From Puia sp963703355 (GTDB lineage Bacteria; Bacteroidota; Bacteroidia; Chitinophagales; Chitinophagaceae), in assembly GCA_963703355.1 (NCBI GenBank), contig OY969813.1:3286001-3350000 (forward strand): a stretch of DNA of 64,000 nt. The letters run 5' to 3'. Under the pieces are notes generated by a model that saw only the letters and a list, made by a program, of their open reading frames with translations, was not told the DNA's origin and searched no databases. The position numbers were made by a program, and so were the translations under genes. Below, piece after piece: positions 18,172-26,407 of the stretch. Positions within the stretch are counted from its first letter, which is position 1. Each line of letters begins with the position of its first letter.

Positions 18172-19461
18172 ATGCAGAAAAAGGAAGTGGCTGAAATAAA
18201 GAGTGGGAGTAACCTGTACAGAAATTATGTGCTGGGGATGCTGACATTGGTATACGTTTTCAATTTTATTGACAGGCAGTTGCTGGTCATTCTACAGGAG
18301 TCCATTAAAAAAGAATTGCACCTCTCTGATACGCAACTTGGTTTATTGTCTGGATTCACATTTGCAATATTTTACGTTACACTCGGCATTCCGATTGCCA
18401 GTCTTGCCGACAAAACAAACCGGAGAAATATCGTGGCCATGTCGTTGAGCTTATGGAGCGTAATGACTGCTTTGTCCGGGAGAGCACTTAATTTCATTCA
18501 GTTATTATTTGCGCGAATTGGTGTGGGTGTGGGTGAAGCGGGTGGCAGTCCGCCGGCGCATGCCATGATATCTGATTATTTTCCTCCTGAAAAAAGAGCT
18601 ACTGCGTTGTCAGTTTATTCAACAGGTATTTATTTCGGTATACTGATTGGATTCCTGATGGGGGGTTACCTCAACCAGCATTTGGGGTGGCGAACGGCAT
18701 TTTTGCTGTTGGGTATTCCCGGAATTATTTTCTCCCTGATATTTTATGCAACAGTAAAAGAACCACGAAGAGGCGCTACCGATTTGTCTGCAACATCAGC
18801 GGATGAACGGCATACATTGGCTGAAGTGATCCGGCATCTGTATGCGACTAAAACATTTGTGTGGCTGGCACTGGCGACAGGGCTGCACGTTTTTTGTATC
18901 TATGGTTTGATAAACTGGGCACCTTCTTTTTTGTCAAGACTTCACGGAATGAAAAATGCGCAAATCGGTGTGTTGCTTGGATTGATCTTTGGCATTGGAG
19001 GAGGCATTGGTACATATGCCGGCGGCCTTCTGACAGATTATTTTGGAAAAAAAGACAAGCGCTGGTATCTGAAAGTGCCTGGTTATGCGATCATCATTTC
19101 TATATTCTTTGCAACAGGCGCTCTTTTTTTTCAGAATAACATTTTGTGCATAATCTGTTTGGGTTTCTGTGCATCGCTACACAGTATGTATTTGGGACCG
19201 TCCATTGCGGTCGTCCACAGCTTGGTGCCGGCATCCATGCGGGCGCTTTCTTCTGCCATTTTATTTCTCGTACTCAATCTGATTGGGTTGGGTTTTGGGC
19301 CCTTGGTGGTTGGCATGATCAGTGATTTATTAAAACCATCCCTGGGTGTAGAATCCTTGCGTTGGGCCATGTCGATTATTTTGTTTGTAAGCATGGCATC
19401 AATCACATTGTTTTTTAAATCTGCTAATAAGTGGGTTGAGGATTTACAAATGAAACAGTAA
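18172..19461 (+). CDS. MFS transporter, spinster-like family
   Basis: The protein has 429 aa and 12 predicted spans. The start region NFIDRQLLVILQESIKKEL and LSDTQLGLLSGFTFAIFYV matches the spinster-type MFS group. The loop 2-3 motif is SLADKTNRRNIV, and ARIGVGVGEAGGSPPAHAMISDYFP is the very typical span 4 to span 5 stretch. The substrate is unknown; bacterial members often move aromatic acids, sugars or lipids. It is probably in one unit with the serine hydrolase upstream. Confidence 0.9.
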   Translation: MQKKEVAEIKSGSNLYRNYVLGMLTLVYVFNFIDRQLLVILQESIKKELHLSDTQLGLLSGFTFAIFYVTLGIPIASLADKTNRRNIVAMSLSLWSVMTALSGRALNFIQLLFARIGVGVGEAGGSPPAHAMISDYFPPEKRATALSVYSTGIYFGILIGFLMGGYLNQHLGWRTAFLLLGIPGIIFSLIFYATVKEPRRGATDLSATSADERHTLAEVIRHLYATKTFVWLALATGLHVFCIYGLINWAPSFLSRLHGMKNAQIGVLLGLIFGIGGGIGTYAGGLLTDYFGKKDKRWYLKVPGYAIIISIFFATGALFFQNNILCIICLGFCASLHSMYLGPSIAVVHSLVPASMRALSSAILFLVLNLIGLGFGPLVVGMISDLLKPSLGVESLRWAMSIILFVSMASITLFFKSANKWVEDLQMKQ

Positions 19462-19485
19462 GCATACCGGCAAAGGAAAATCTCA

Positions 19486-20235
19486 CTATAATTTTATATA
19501 AGTAGCTATCTGAATAATATTGTTGTTAGTTCTTGCAGTTCCCTGATTTAAAACGTACTGATTCATATACCCAATCTCTGTGTCATTTTTCGGAGAAAAC
19601 CTATAACCTATAGAAAAGTAGGCACGGTTCTGATCAAAATATTTTCCGTTCACAACAGAGAGGTCACCGATATTAACGAAGACTTCATCCTGCAGAGAAA
19701 AGAAGACACCACGCTTAAAGCCACCGGGCGATTTTGCAAAAGGAGCAATCAAACGCGCGAAATAACGGATCCTTTGCACAAAGGAAAACCCACTGGTTTC
19801 CAGTTCGCCATCTTCTGCTACTGACTGTCCGATGAAACGCTGCTCCAGCCTGAACCGATTTTGAATGGTGATATTATGTTCATGAAATGCAAACGATTCG
19901 TTTAAAACAAACTGTTCCCATATCCGGTCTTCTGGGCCGTACCCGCTTACTCCGTCTACTGTTCGCCTGGAACTGATATAAGCATATCCGACGGTAATTA
20001 TTTGATTGCTTTTCAAATTGTAGTTAAGGCCGGCCCTTAACAAAATGCCCTGCACATGTTCGAGATCATTGGAAGAACGAACCTGTGATTCGATATGCAG
20101 ACTGAACTTATTTTTCAATTCAACGCGACCAAATGCGGCCAGCCAGCCGTTGAAATTATGGGTAGTCTGGGCACTAAGTGTGCCAGGAGCGCAAAAAGAA
20201 ATCAGGATCAATATGCTACTAAATACTCTTATCAT
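19486..20235 (-). CDS. DUF2490 outer-membrane beta-barrel-like protein
   Basis: The protein has 249 aa. A signal peptide ends at GTLSAQ (~23). It then opens FNGWLAAFGRVELKNKFSLHIESQVR and continues in alternating strands (RAGLNYNLKSNQIITVGYAY, RFRLEQRFIG, AYFSIGYRFS). This fits DUF2490, a family of predicted outer-membrane barrels in Bacteroidota with no defined function. It faces the MFS gene tail to tail. Its start is preceded by the heptamer repeat array. Confidence 0.8.
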   Translation of the reverse strand: MIRVFSSILILISFCAPGTLSAQTTHNFNGWLAAFGRVELKNKFSLHIESQVRSSNDLEHVQGILLRAGLNYNLKSNQIITVGYAYISSRRTVDGVSGYGPEDRIWEQFVLNESFAFHEHNITIQNRFRLEQRFIGQSVAEDGELETSGFSFVQRIRYFARLIAPFAKSPGGFKRGVFFSLQDEVFVNIGDLSVVNGKYFDQNRAYFSIGYRFSPKNDTEIGYMNQYVLNQGTARTNNNIIQIATYIKL

Positions 20236-20243
20236 AAAATATC

Positions 20244-20285
20244 GCGTTCAGCGTTCAGCGTTCCGCGTTAAGCGTTAAGCGTTCC
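20244..20285. repeat. Heptamer tandem repeat GCGTTNN x6
   Basis: Six units of seven bases run without interruption: GCGTTCA twice, GCGTTCC, GCGTTAA twice, GCGTTCC. The array lies in the 109-bp divergent gap between the DUF2490 gene and the SDR gene, where promoters of both should be. Confidence 0.9.
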
Positions 20286-20344
20286 GCCACCTAAATTTAT
20301 CCAGGTTAAGCCATAATAATACAGTTAATACCTTTATATCAAAA

Positions 20345-21067
20345 ATGGAATCTTTAAAAGGAAAAACGGCTTTAGTCACGGGAGCTGGAAAGGGATTGGG
20401 TCGGGCTATTTCTTTGGCATTCGCGGCTGAAGGTGTGAACCTGGCACTCATTTCCAGAACAGAACAGGATCTCGTTGATTTATTAAAAGAGATTCGTGGT
20501 ATTAATGCGGAAATCAAGGCATCCTATCAAATCGCTGATGTCGCAGACTATGCTTCCATTTCCTCGGCTATTGCGAAATTCAATACTGAGTTCGCACAGA
20601 TTGATATTCTTATCAACAATGCCGGCATAGCGAAAATGTGCAAGTTTATGGATCTGTCGGTGAAAGAATGGGAAAGCATCATTCAAACCAATCTACTCGG
20701 ATGTTATTATTGTATTCACGAGGTGCTGCCGTATATGCTCGCAAGGAAAAATGGAGATATTGTAAATATATCTTCTACTGCCGGACTCAGGGCTTTCCCG
20801 AATACCGCTGCCTATAGCGCTTCGAAATTTGGTTTAATGGGTCTTTCTGAATCCCTGATGCTGGAAGTGCGTTCATCCGGAATCAGGGTATTTACAGCGA
20901 ATCCCAGCACTATAGCAACACCACTTGCACACGAACTCAATTTAACAGATGGTGATCCCGCGAAAGTTCTGCAGCCTGAAGATTTTGCAGAAATGATTTT
21001 ATCTCATCTCAAACTTCCCCGCCGTGCATTGGTAAAGACTGTCAGTCTTTGGTCAACGAATCCATGA
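20345..21067 (+). CDS. SDR-family reductase (3-oxoacyl-ACP reductase-like)
   Basis: The protein has 240 aa. It has the cofactor loop TGAGKGLG (12-19), NNAG at 91, Ser144, and Tyr157-x3-Lys161 (YSASK). The residues after the second strand (LALISRTEQDL) with an Arg suggest NADPH. The pattern is that of FabG-like or YqjQ-like general reductases in Bacteroidota. It differs clearly from the SDR at 16004, so the two are not a recent duplication. A weak -7 element (TACCTTTA) lies at 20329-20336. Confidence 0.87.
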   Translation: MESLKGKTALVTGAGKGLGRAISLAFAAEGVNLALISRTEQDLVDLLKEIRGINAEIKASYQIADVADYASISSAIAKFNTEFAQIDILINNAGIAKMCKFMDLSVKEWESIIQTNLLGCYYCIHEVLPYMLARKNGDIVNISSTAGLRAFPNTAAYSASKFGLMGLSESLMLEVRSSGIRVFTANPSTIATPLAHELNLTDGDPAKVLQPEDFAEMILSHLKLPRRALVKTVSLWSTNP

Positions 21068-21126
21068 TCCGATATTGTAACAGCTGTGGCCTCAAGATGA
21101 TGTATGCCTAATTTAATGATCTTTTT

Positions 21127-22530
21127 TTAGGGGGTTTTTTGATTTCTCTGCCAGAGGATATAGTCAATATGATAAGCGCCCGTAAGGTTCTTTATATTTT
21201 CCGGGAAGTTAGTCTCGCCATTGGCGGAATATCTTTTAAGAAAATGATAATTTTTGGAAAGGGTCGAATCTTTTATAATGATGTTTATATGGTATTCCGT
21301 CGTGTATAAAAATAAGTAATCAGGATGCACATGCACAATGCGTTCCCTTAGATTGGGATAATCGATGGCCTGGGGAGTCACTAACATCAGATTGTCATAT
21401 ATATACCCCCTGCTATAGTATCCGATCGCACCGATATCGTCCGCGAAAAATTTGAGGTCGGTGTTCCGTCCAGGATCAAGATCTTTTTTCAATTGTCCGT
21501 ACATTAACTCCTGCCCACTCCTGCCTTTATAAAAACAAATGAACAGCCAACATAAGACTGCAAGTACGGGAATGAAAAGCAACCATTTATTTCGGGATGA
21601 GTTAAAATGTAACAGTAAAGCTATTTCCCGGATCGCCAGTGAAGCAAATATTAACTGGATTACCACAATAGAATAAATATACCAGTTCATGATCCATGGC
21701 CCCTTGATGCAATATGCGCCTGCGTATAAAATCAGCCAAATACAACAAATGCGCAGATACTTATTCTTACCGAACGATTTGATCATTCCATATATGGCGA
21801 GGGGGAAAATAATGTAGTTGGATATATGCGGGAAAAATATGTCACGGATCAGACTCATAAAATCCGGATTTCCGTCCCTGTATTTTACAATAACGGACTG
21901 AGGGATCGCATGTCCGTAGTACAGATGCATCGCGAATAATACGGGTGCTACAATGAAAACGCATAGAAGCAGGAACTTCACGGGGAATTCTTTTGTTTCA
22001 AACCATTCGTAAAAAAATAATATGGTTAGAAGGATTAATGCTTCCGGCCGCAAAAAATAGATAACAGATAAAGTAAGAAATGCAAACGATTTTTTTTGGT
22101 TGAAGTATAACACCATTCCCAAAAGAGAGCAAAGTAAAAACAGGTTGGCTTCCATCCCGCCAATCGCAATCCGGTTCGTACCCGGATCAAGCGAAAATAA
22201 TAGGATAAATAAAATGAGAAGAATCCTGTTTTCCGCAAACAGAAACCTGTATACTATATATACAATACCCAGGTCACAAAAAATGTTGAACAACAAAAAA
22301 AATTGAGGAATCGAAATCTTCAGCCAGGCGGGTATAATACCAATGATTGCAAACAACGGCGCAGTAGTTCCCAACACCTTTTCGTGCAGATTATAGACCA
22401 ATCCAACTCCTGCTGCTACATTTCTGGAATACCGATAGGTAATGTAAGCGTCATCAAAAGTAGAAAATACATAAGCTCCCATCAGTCTGCATAGTATCAG
22501 TATGATACAGGCGTAAATGAAAACTTTCAT
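21127..22530 (-). CDS. GT-C-type membrane glycosyltransferase-like protein
   Basis: The protein has 467 aa from the ATG at 22530 (the frame opens three codons earlier at a TTG). About ten membrane spans are followed by a ~130-residue soluble end. The first loop has FDDAYITYRYSRNVAAGVGLVY, with the paired acidic residues and layout of GT-C enzymes such as arabinofuranosyl- and mannosyl-transferases that use polyprenyl-phosphate sugars. It then has EKVLGTTAPLF. It stands divergent to another multi-span protein of GT87 type (22663), so the two may build one envelope glycan. The donor and acceptor are unknown. Confidence 0.65.
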   Translation of the reverse strand: MKVFIYACIILILCRLMGAYVFSTFDDAYITYRYSRNVAAGVGLVYNLHEKVLGTTAPLFAIIGIIPAWLKISIPQFFLLFNIFCDLGIVYIVYRFLFAENRILLILFILLFSLDPGTNRIAIGGMEANLFLLCSLLGMVLYFNQKKSFAFLTLSVIYFLRPEALILLTILFFYEWFETKEFPVKFLLLCVFIVAPVLFAMHLYYGHAIPQSVIVKYRDGNPDFMSLIRDIFFPHISNYIIFPLAIYGMIKSFGKNKYLRICCIWLILYAGAYCIKGPWIMNWYIYSIVVIQLIFASLAIREIALLLHFNSSRNKWLLFIPVLAVLCWLFICFYKGRSGQELMYGQLKKDLDPGRNTDLKFFADDIGAIGYYSRGYIYDNLMLVTPQAIDYPNLRERIVHVHPDYLFLYTTEYHINIIIKDSTLSKNYHFLKRYSANGETNFPENIKNLTGAYHIDYILWQRNQKTP

Positions 22531-22662
22531 ATGCTGCAAAATAGGAGTATTAACTTAAGTTTTCGAATAATATAAACACGATCAGACGCGGGGCGTACTC
22601 CAGGTATGTGCGCACTATTGGATAATTTTCTCATATCTTGTTTGTACCAATTACTAAAAGGA

Positions 22663-23835
22663 ATGAAAATAAAGGCTATCTGGAATGCCATCTCCCCGAA
22701 GCAGATCATCCTGATTTTTTTTCTGGTAGTTTTAGGAATCACCATTCAGGCTTACCTGGGCGGTCAGCCATTGCATACGCGGCATAACAACTTTCTAATA
22801 TTCCGCAGTTCATTTGCGCATTTGTTACAGAACAAAAATCTTTACGTTGGTTATCCGGAGGAATATTATGACCTGTATAAATACAGTCCCAGTTTTGCTT
22901 TGTTCATGGGAATCTTTTCGATTTTCCCCACGTTCGTTGGTCTCTTATTATTTAATCTGCTGAACGCTGGTGTTTTCATTGCAGCCATAAAAAGATTGGG
23001 TTTTTCTGAATCTTCATTGAAATGTATCATACTGTATGTTTTTATGGAAGCATTGATTTCTGTATCGAGTTCCCAAACCAATCTACTAATGGTGGGGTTG
23101 GTCCTTTGGGCGTTCATTTTCCTGGAAAGAGGGAAATTTTTGTTGGCTTCTTTCTGCATCGTCTTTAGTGTGTTTATAAAAATCTTCGGAGCCATCGCAT
23201 TTGTATTGTGGATTTTATATCCGCAAAAATTCAGATTCATTGTGTACACAGTCTGCTGGTTTCTGTTCATTTGGGCATTACCGCTAATATTTGTGTCCAA
23301 AGAAAACCTGATGATTCAATATCAACATTGGTATACCCTGTTAAAGTCAGACAACAGTGTTTCCTATGGAGCCTCCGTAATGGGTATATTACACAGCTGG
23401 TTTACTCTTCAAATATCGGAAGCAATTATTGTGGCTGGCGGATTTGCTATTTTACTACTTCCTTATTTGAGGACTTCCTTTTACCAGTTCTATCGGTTTC
23501 GTTTGCTGATGCTGGCATCCGTTTTAATATGGATGGTTATCTTTAATCACAAAGCTGAATCACCGACTTATATTATCGCCATGACCGGAGTGGCCATCTG
23601 GTATTTTTCCCAACCTCCGGTGAGAACCCATACGGTAGTATTATTTCTCTGTCTGATATTCACTACGTTTTCATCCACAGATATTGTCACTCCGGGATGG
23701 ATTACCAACCGATACGTGGAGCCCTTTGCCATTAAAGCAGTATTCTGTCTCATTATATGGTTAAAACTTATGTATGATTCATGCAAAGGGATAAACCTGC
23801 GAAATACAGATGGATTGACATTTCAGCCGGTCTGA
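22663..23835 (+). CDS. DUF2029/GT87-type membrane glycosyltransferase-like protein
   Basis: The protein has 390 aa from the ATG at 22663 (MKIKAIWNAI). The frame is open from 22606, but the added stretch does not look coding. It has about 10-11 spans. The loop HNNFLIFRSSFAHLLQNKNLY, then YDLYKYSPSFALFMGIFS, is the typical first loop of DUF2029 proteins (GT87, polyprenyl-phosphate-mannose-dependent mannosyltransferases). Its 5' end faces the 21127-22530 gene across ~130 bp. The family is reasonably clear; the reaction is not. Confidence 0.75.
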   Translation: MKIKAIWNAISPKQIILIFFLVVLGITIQAYLGGQPLHTRHNNFLIFRSSFAHLLQNKNLYVGYPEEYYDLYKYSPSFALFMGIFSIFPTFVGLLLFNLLNAGVFIAAIKRLGFSESSLKCIILYVFMEALISVSSSQTNLLMVGLVLWAFIFLERGKFLLASFCIVFSVFIKIFGAIAFVLWILYPQKFRFIVYTVCWFLFIWALPLIFVSKENLMIQYQHWYTLLKSDNSVSYGASVMGILHSWFTLQISEAIIVAGGFAILLLPYLRTSFYQFYRFRLLMLASVLIWMVIFNHKAESPTYIIAMTGVAIWYFSQPPVRTHTVVLFLCLIFTTFSSTDIVTPGWITNRYVEPFAIKAVFCLIIWLKLMYDSCKGINLRNTDGLTFQPV

Positions 23836-23867
23836 ATTTGCCCTGGATCAGTATTGTTCAAATAAAT

Positions 23868-23898
23868 TTGGAATAATATACCGATTGGTATATATTTG
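23868..23898 (+). promoter_or_regulatory. Promoter of the TetR gene
   Basis: TTG at 23868-23870, a 20-bp spacer and TATATTTG at 23891-23898 match the Bacteroidota -33/-7 consensus with correct spacing. The predicted start of transcription is near 23905. The operator palindrome fills most of the spacer and runs into the -7 box. Confidence 0.75.
23876..23893. promoter_or_regulatory. TetR operator copy 1 (autoregulatory)
   Basis: ATATACC at 23876-23882 and GGTATAT at 23887-23893 are perfect inverted arms around GATT. The site overlaps the -7 element of the TetR promoter, so binding would block it. The same 18-bp site recurs before the efflux pump at 24521. Confidence 0.8.
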
Positions 23899-23917
23899 TG
23901 TTTTAATGGAGGGGGAT

Positions 23918-24502
23918 ATGTCAAAAGCCGAACAGACAAGAGCATTTATTATTGAAAAAACGGCTCCCATATTTAATACAAAGGGGTTTGAGGGCACGTC
24001 GTTGTCCGACATGACTTCTGCAACCGGTCTGACCAAGGGAAGCATCTATGGAAATTTTGCCAACAAGGATGAAGTGGCACTCGAAGTATTCGATTTTAAT
24101 CTTTCCAAAATTGAAAAAATCATTCGTTCGGAAATGAGCAAACATAAAACGGCGAGAGAGAAACTGCTGGTTTATATACATGTATATGATGATTTTCTGA
24201 AACACCCCTTCCCTGAAGGCGGATGTCCCATTTTGAATACAGCCGTCGAATCAGATGATACCCATCCGGCGCTGAAAAAAAAGGCGAGCGAAGCAATACA
24301 AAACTGGAAAAAGAAGATCATGCAGTTGATTGAATCCGGGATGGCTGGCAAAGAATTCAATCAATCAGTGGATGCTGAAGCCAAAGCGCTCACGATTATT
24401 GCAGCCATCGAAGGAGCTATCATGATTACCAAGCTGACGGGAAAACTCCAATATCGAAATGCGATTCTGCAATCTGTAAAACAAATCATAGAAGAGCTAT
24501 AA
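23918..24502 (+). CDS. TetR-family repressor of the adjacent efflux pump
   Basis: The protein has 194 aa from the ATG at 23918 (MSKAEQTRAFIIEKTAPIF), chosen because AGGGGG stands just before it. ATGs at 23906 and 23885 are less likely: the latter lies inside the promoter. The HTH is residues ~25-45 (TSLSDMTSATGLTKGSIYGNFANKDE). The ligand domain has GGCPILNTAVESDDTHPAL, typical of the TetR_C_19/YcdC-like group that sense small reactive or toxic compounds; the Cys is a candidate sensor. It most likely represses itself and the DHA2 pump through the paired palindromes. Confidence 0.9.
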   Translation: MSKAEQTRAFIIEKTAPIFNTKGFEGTSLSDMTSATGLTKGSIYGNFANKDEVALEVFDFNLSKIEKIIRSEMSKHKTAREKLLVYIHVYDDFLKHPFPEGGCPILNTAVESDDTHPALKKKASEAIQNWKKKIMQLIESGMAGKEFNQSVDAEAKALTIIAAIEGAIMITKLTGKLQYRNAILQSVKQIIEEL

Positions 24503-24520
24503 CTATTTTTTTCACATATA

Positions 24521-24538
24521 ATATACCGAACGGTATAT
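24521..24538. promoter_or_regulatory. TetR operator copy 2 (before the efflux gene)
   Basis: ATATACCG at 24521-24528, AA, and CGGTATAT at 24531-24538 form a perfect 18-bp palindrome. It differs from copy 1 only in the centre and one arm base, giving ATATACCGAWYGGTATAT as the shared site. It lies 19 bp after the TetR stop and 128 bp before the pump gene. A standard -7 box is not evident beside it. Confidence 0.8.
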
Positions 24539-24577
24539 AAATAAACACAATGAAACATCTCCTAACAAACGCATACC

Positions 24578-24640
24578 ATGTATGATTTCTTTCATAAATC
24601 TCCCACTGAAGCCCTGGAAGTAATGAACGGCCCCACTTGA
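24578..24640 (+). other. 20-codon mini-ORF between operator and pump gene
   Basis: The ATG at 24578 opens MYDFFHKSPTEALEVMNGPT and stops at 24640. An overlapping 11-codon frame starts at 24550, 12 bp after the operator. Either could be a leader peptide or the remnant of a deleted gene. Coding is not shown. Confidence 0.2.
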
Positions 24641-24665
24641 TTTCCTGACGATACAAACGAACATC

Positions 24666-26204
24666 ATGAAGAAGAACCTCTTGCTGATAGCGGTTATCGG
24701 AGCCGCTATGATGGAACTTATTGACATCTCCATCGTAAATGTGGCCCTCTCACATATGAGTGGTAATCTCGGTTCAACACTGGAAGATACTTCCTGGGTG
24801 ATTACTTCCTATGCAATTGCCAATGTGATCATCATTCCGCTTACGAGTTTTCTGGCGGCTAGTATGGGTCGCAGAAATTATTATATCGGTTCCATCATGG
24901 CATTTGCTTTTTTTTCTTTGATGTGCGGACAAGCTACCAATATCTGGGAGTTGGTGGCTTTCCGTTTCGTACAGGGACTGGGTGGTGGCGCCTTGTTGTC
25001 GGTATCGCAGTCCATCGTATTTGAATTATTCCCCAAAGAAAAACAAAACGTTGCCAGTGCATTGTTTGGCATCGGTGTGTTTATCGGACCCACGATCGGC
25101 CCTACGCTGGGAGGTTTTATTACGGAATATTATTCATGGCCCTGGATTTTTTATATCAACGTTCCACTAGGTATCGTTGTGGCGACCATTTGTTTTTTAC
25201 TCCTGAAAGAGCCGCTCACAAAACAGGTGATTGGAAAGGTTGACTGGCTCGGGATTTTTTTACTTGCGATAGGAGTGAGTGCCTTACAAACGGTATTGGA
25301 AAGAGGAGAGACTGACGACTGGTTCGAAGCCGGTTACATTGTTTATCTATCTGTGATTGCCTTTTTCGGTTTGGTATTATTCGTATGGTGGGAGTTAAGA
25401 ACTCCTTATCCCGTAGTCAATTTGAGGGTATTGAAAAGCCGTAACCTAAGCATTGCCGCTGCGCTTACATTTATTTCTGGAATCGGTTTGTTCAGTTCCG
25501 TTTTTCTCACGCCCGTTTTTGCACAGCGACTGCTTGGATTTACACCATCGCAAACCGGATTGTTGTTATTGCCGGGAGCCATATTGGCGATTACAGGTCT
25601 CATGATTTCGGCTAAACTTTTACAAAAAGGAATTTCACCACTTTACCTGATTGCGACGGGAATTTGTTTGTTCTCCATTTTCAGCTGGGAAATGTCGGGC
25701 ATGAATCTTCAGGCAAATGCATTCGGCATTTCCGCTGCGCTTATATTTCGTGGCATGGGCCTGGCCATCATTACCGTGCCACTTACTACACTGGCAGTTT
25801 CTTCATTGAAATCAGTGGATATTCCTCAGGGAGCAGCATTGAATAATATGATGCGGCAATTGGGAGGTTCCTTCGGACTGGCACTCGTGAATACCTATCT
25901 GCATATACGGAATGCTCAGCATCGGTCAGACATAGTTTCACATATTACGGCAGACAATCCGCTTGTTGCAGAGAGAATATCCCGCTACACAAATTATTTT
26001 ATCTCCAGGGGTTCGACGCATTCGTTTGCACATCAGCAGGCCTTACAGGCCATCGATAATATCGTAGTAAAACAATTCACCCAGCTGAGTTATAGCGATG
26101 CTTATCTGATTGTGGGGGCGATATTTTTATGTACCCTGCCAATGTTACTGTTTGCCGGGGTAAAAAAAGGCGGGAAACTACATGTCCTGCTGGCAGACCA
26201 TTGA
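24666..26204 (+). CDS. DHA2-family MFS multidrug exporter (EmrB-like)
   Basis: The protein has 512 aa with 14 spans. Span 1 carries MMELIDISIVNVAL (motif D1 of the DHA2 family). Loop 2-3 has ASMGRRNYYI (motif A-like), and FRFVQGLGGGALLSV is motif B. GIGVFIGPTIGPTLGGFI is motif C of drug:H+ antiporters, and the next loop has YYSWPWIFYINVPLGIV. It should expel toxic organic compounds using the proton gradient. Most Bacteroidota EmrB relatives sit beside an HlyD-type adaptor and a TolC-type channel gene; neither is here, so the pump works alone or borrows partners. Confidence 0.92.
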   Translation: MKKNLLLIAVIGAAMMELIDISIVNVALSHMSGNLGSTLEDTSWVITSYAIANVIIIPLTSFLAASMGRRNYYIGSIMAFAFFSLMCGQATNIWELVAFRFVQGLGGGALLSVSQSIVFELFPKEKQNVASALFGIGVFIGPTIGPTLGGFITEYYSWPWIFYINVPLGIVVATICFLLLKEPLTKQVIGKVDWLGIFLLAIGVSALQTVLERGETDDWFEAGYIVYLSVIAFFGLVLFVWWELRTPYPVVNLRVLKSRNLSIAAALTFISGIGLFSSVFLTPVFAQRLLGFTPSQTGLLLLPGAILAITGLMISAKLLQKGISPLYLIATGICLFSIFSWEMSGMNLQANAFGISAALIFRGMGLAIITVPLTTLAVSSLKSVDIPQGAALNNMMRQLGGSFGLALVNTYLHIRNAQHRSDIVSHITADNPLVAERISRYTNYFISRGSTHSFAHQQALQAIDNIVVKQFTQLSYSDAYLIVGAIFLCTLPMLLFAGVKKGGKLHVLLADH

Positions 26205-26369
26205 CTGCAGAAATCGCCGCAATTGAAGTAATATAAAACTGCGATATCGTCCTGATCTGTGATCGGTTCCCATACCCACTCCACCAATTATCAGTTCAAA
26301 CCAGCATCCTGTACTTAATTCCCACAGGTTACTCATTACCACTTCTTTTCTTCTTACATAGCGAATAGC

Positions 26370-26396
26370 TTGGGTTTCCTTATTCTTTTAACCCAA
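26370..26396 (+). promoter_or_regulatory. Short inverted repeat just before the haloperoxidase start
   Basis: TTGGGTT at 26370-26376 and AACCCAA at 26390-26396 pair across a 13-nt loop, ending 11 bp before the ATG. It could be an operator half-site pair or an mRNA hairpin near the start. No direct evidence beyond the symmetry. Confidence 0.3.
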
Positions 26397-26407
26397 AAAA
26401 GTTTGGT

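Noticed and set aside
20244..20285. Heptamer array as a CRISPR or phage attachment site
   Set aside because: Units are 7 bp with no spacers and no cas, integrase or tRNA gene nearby.
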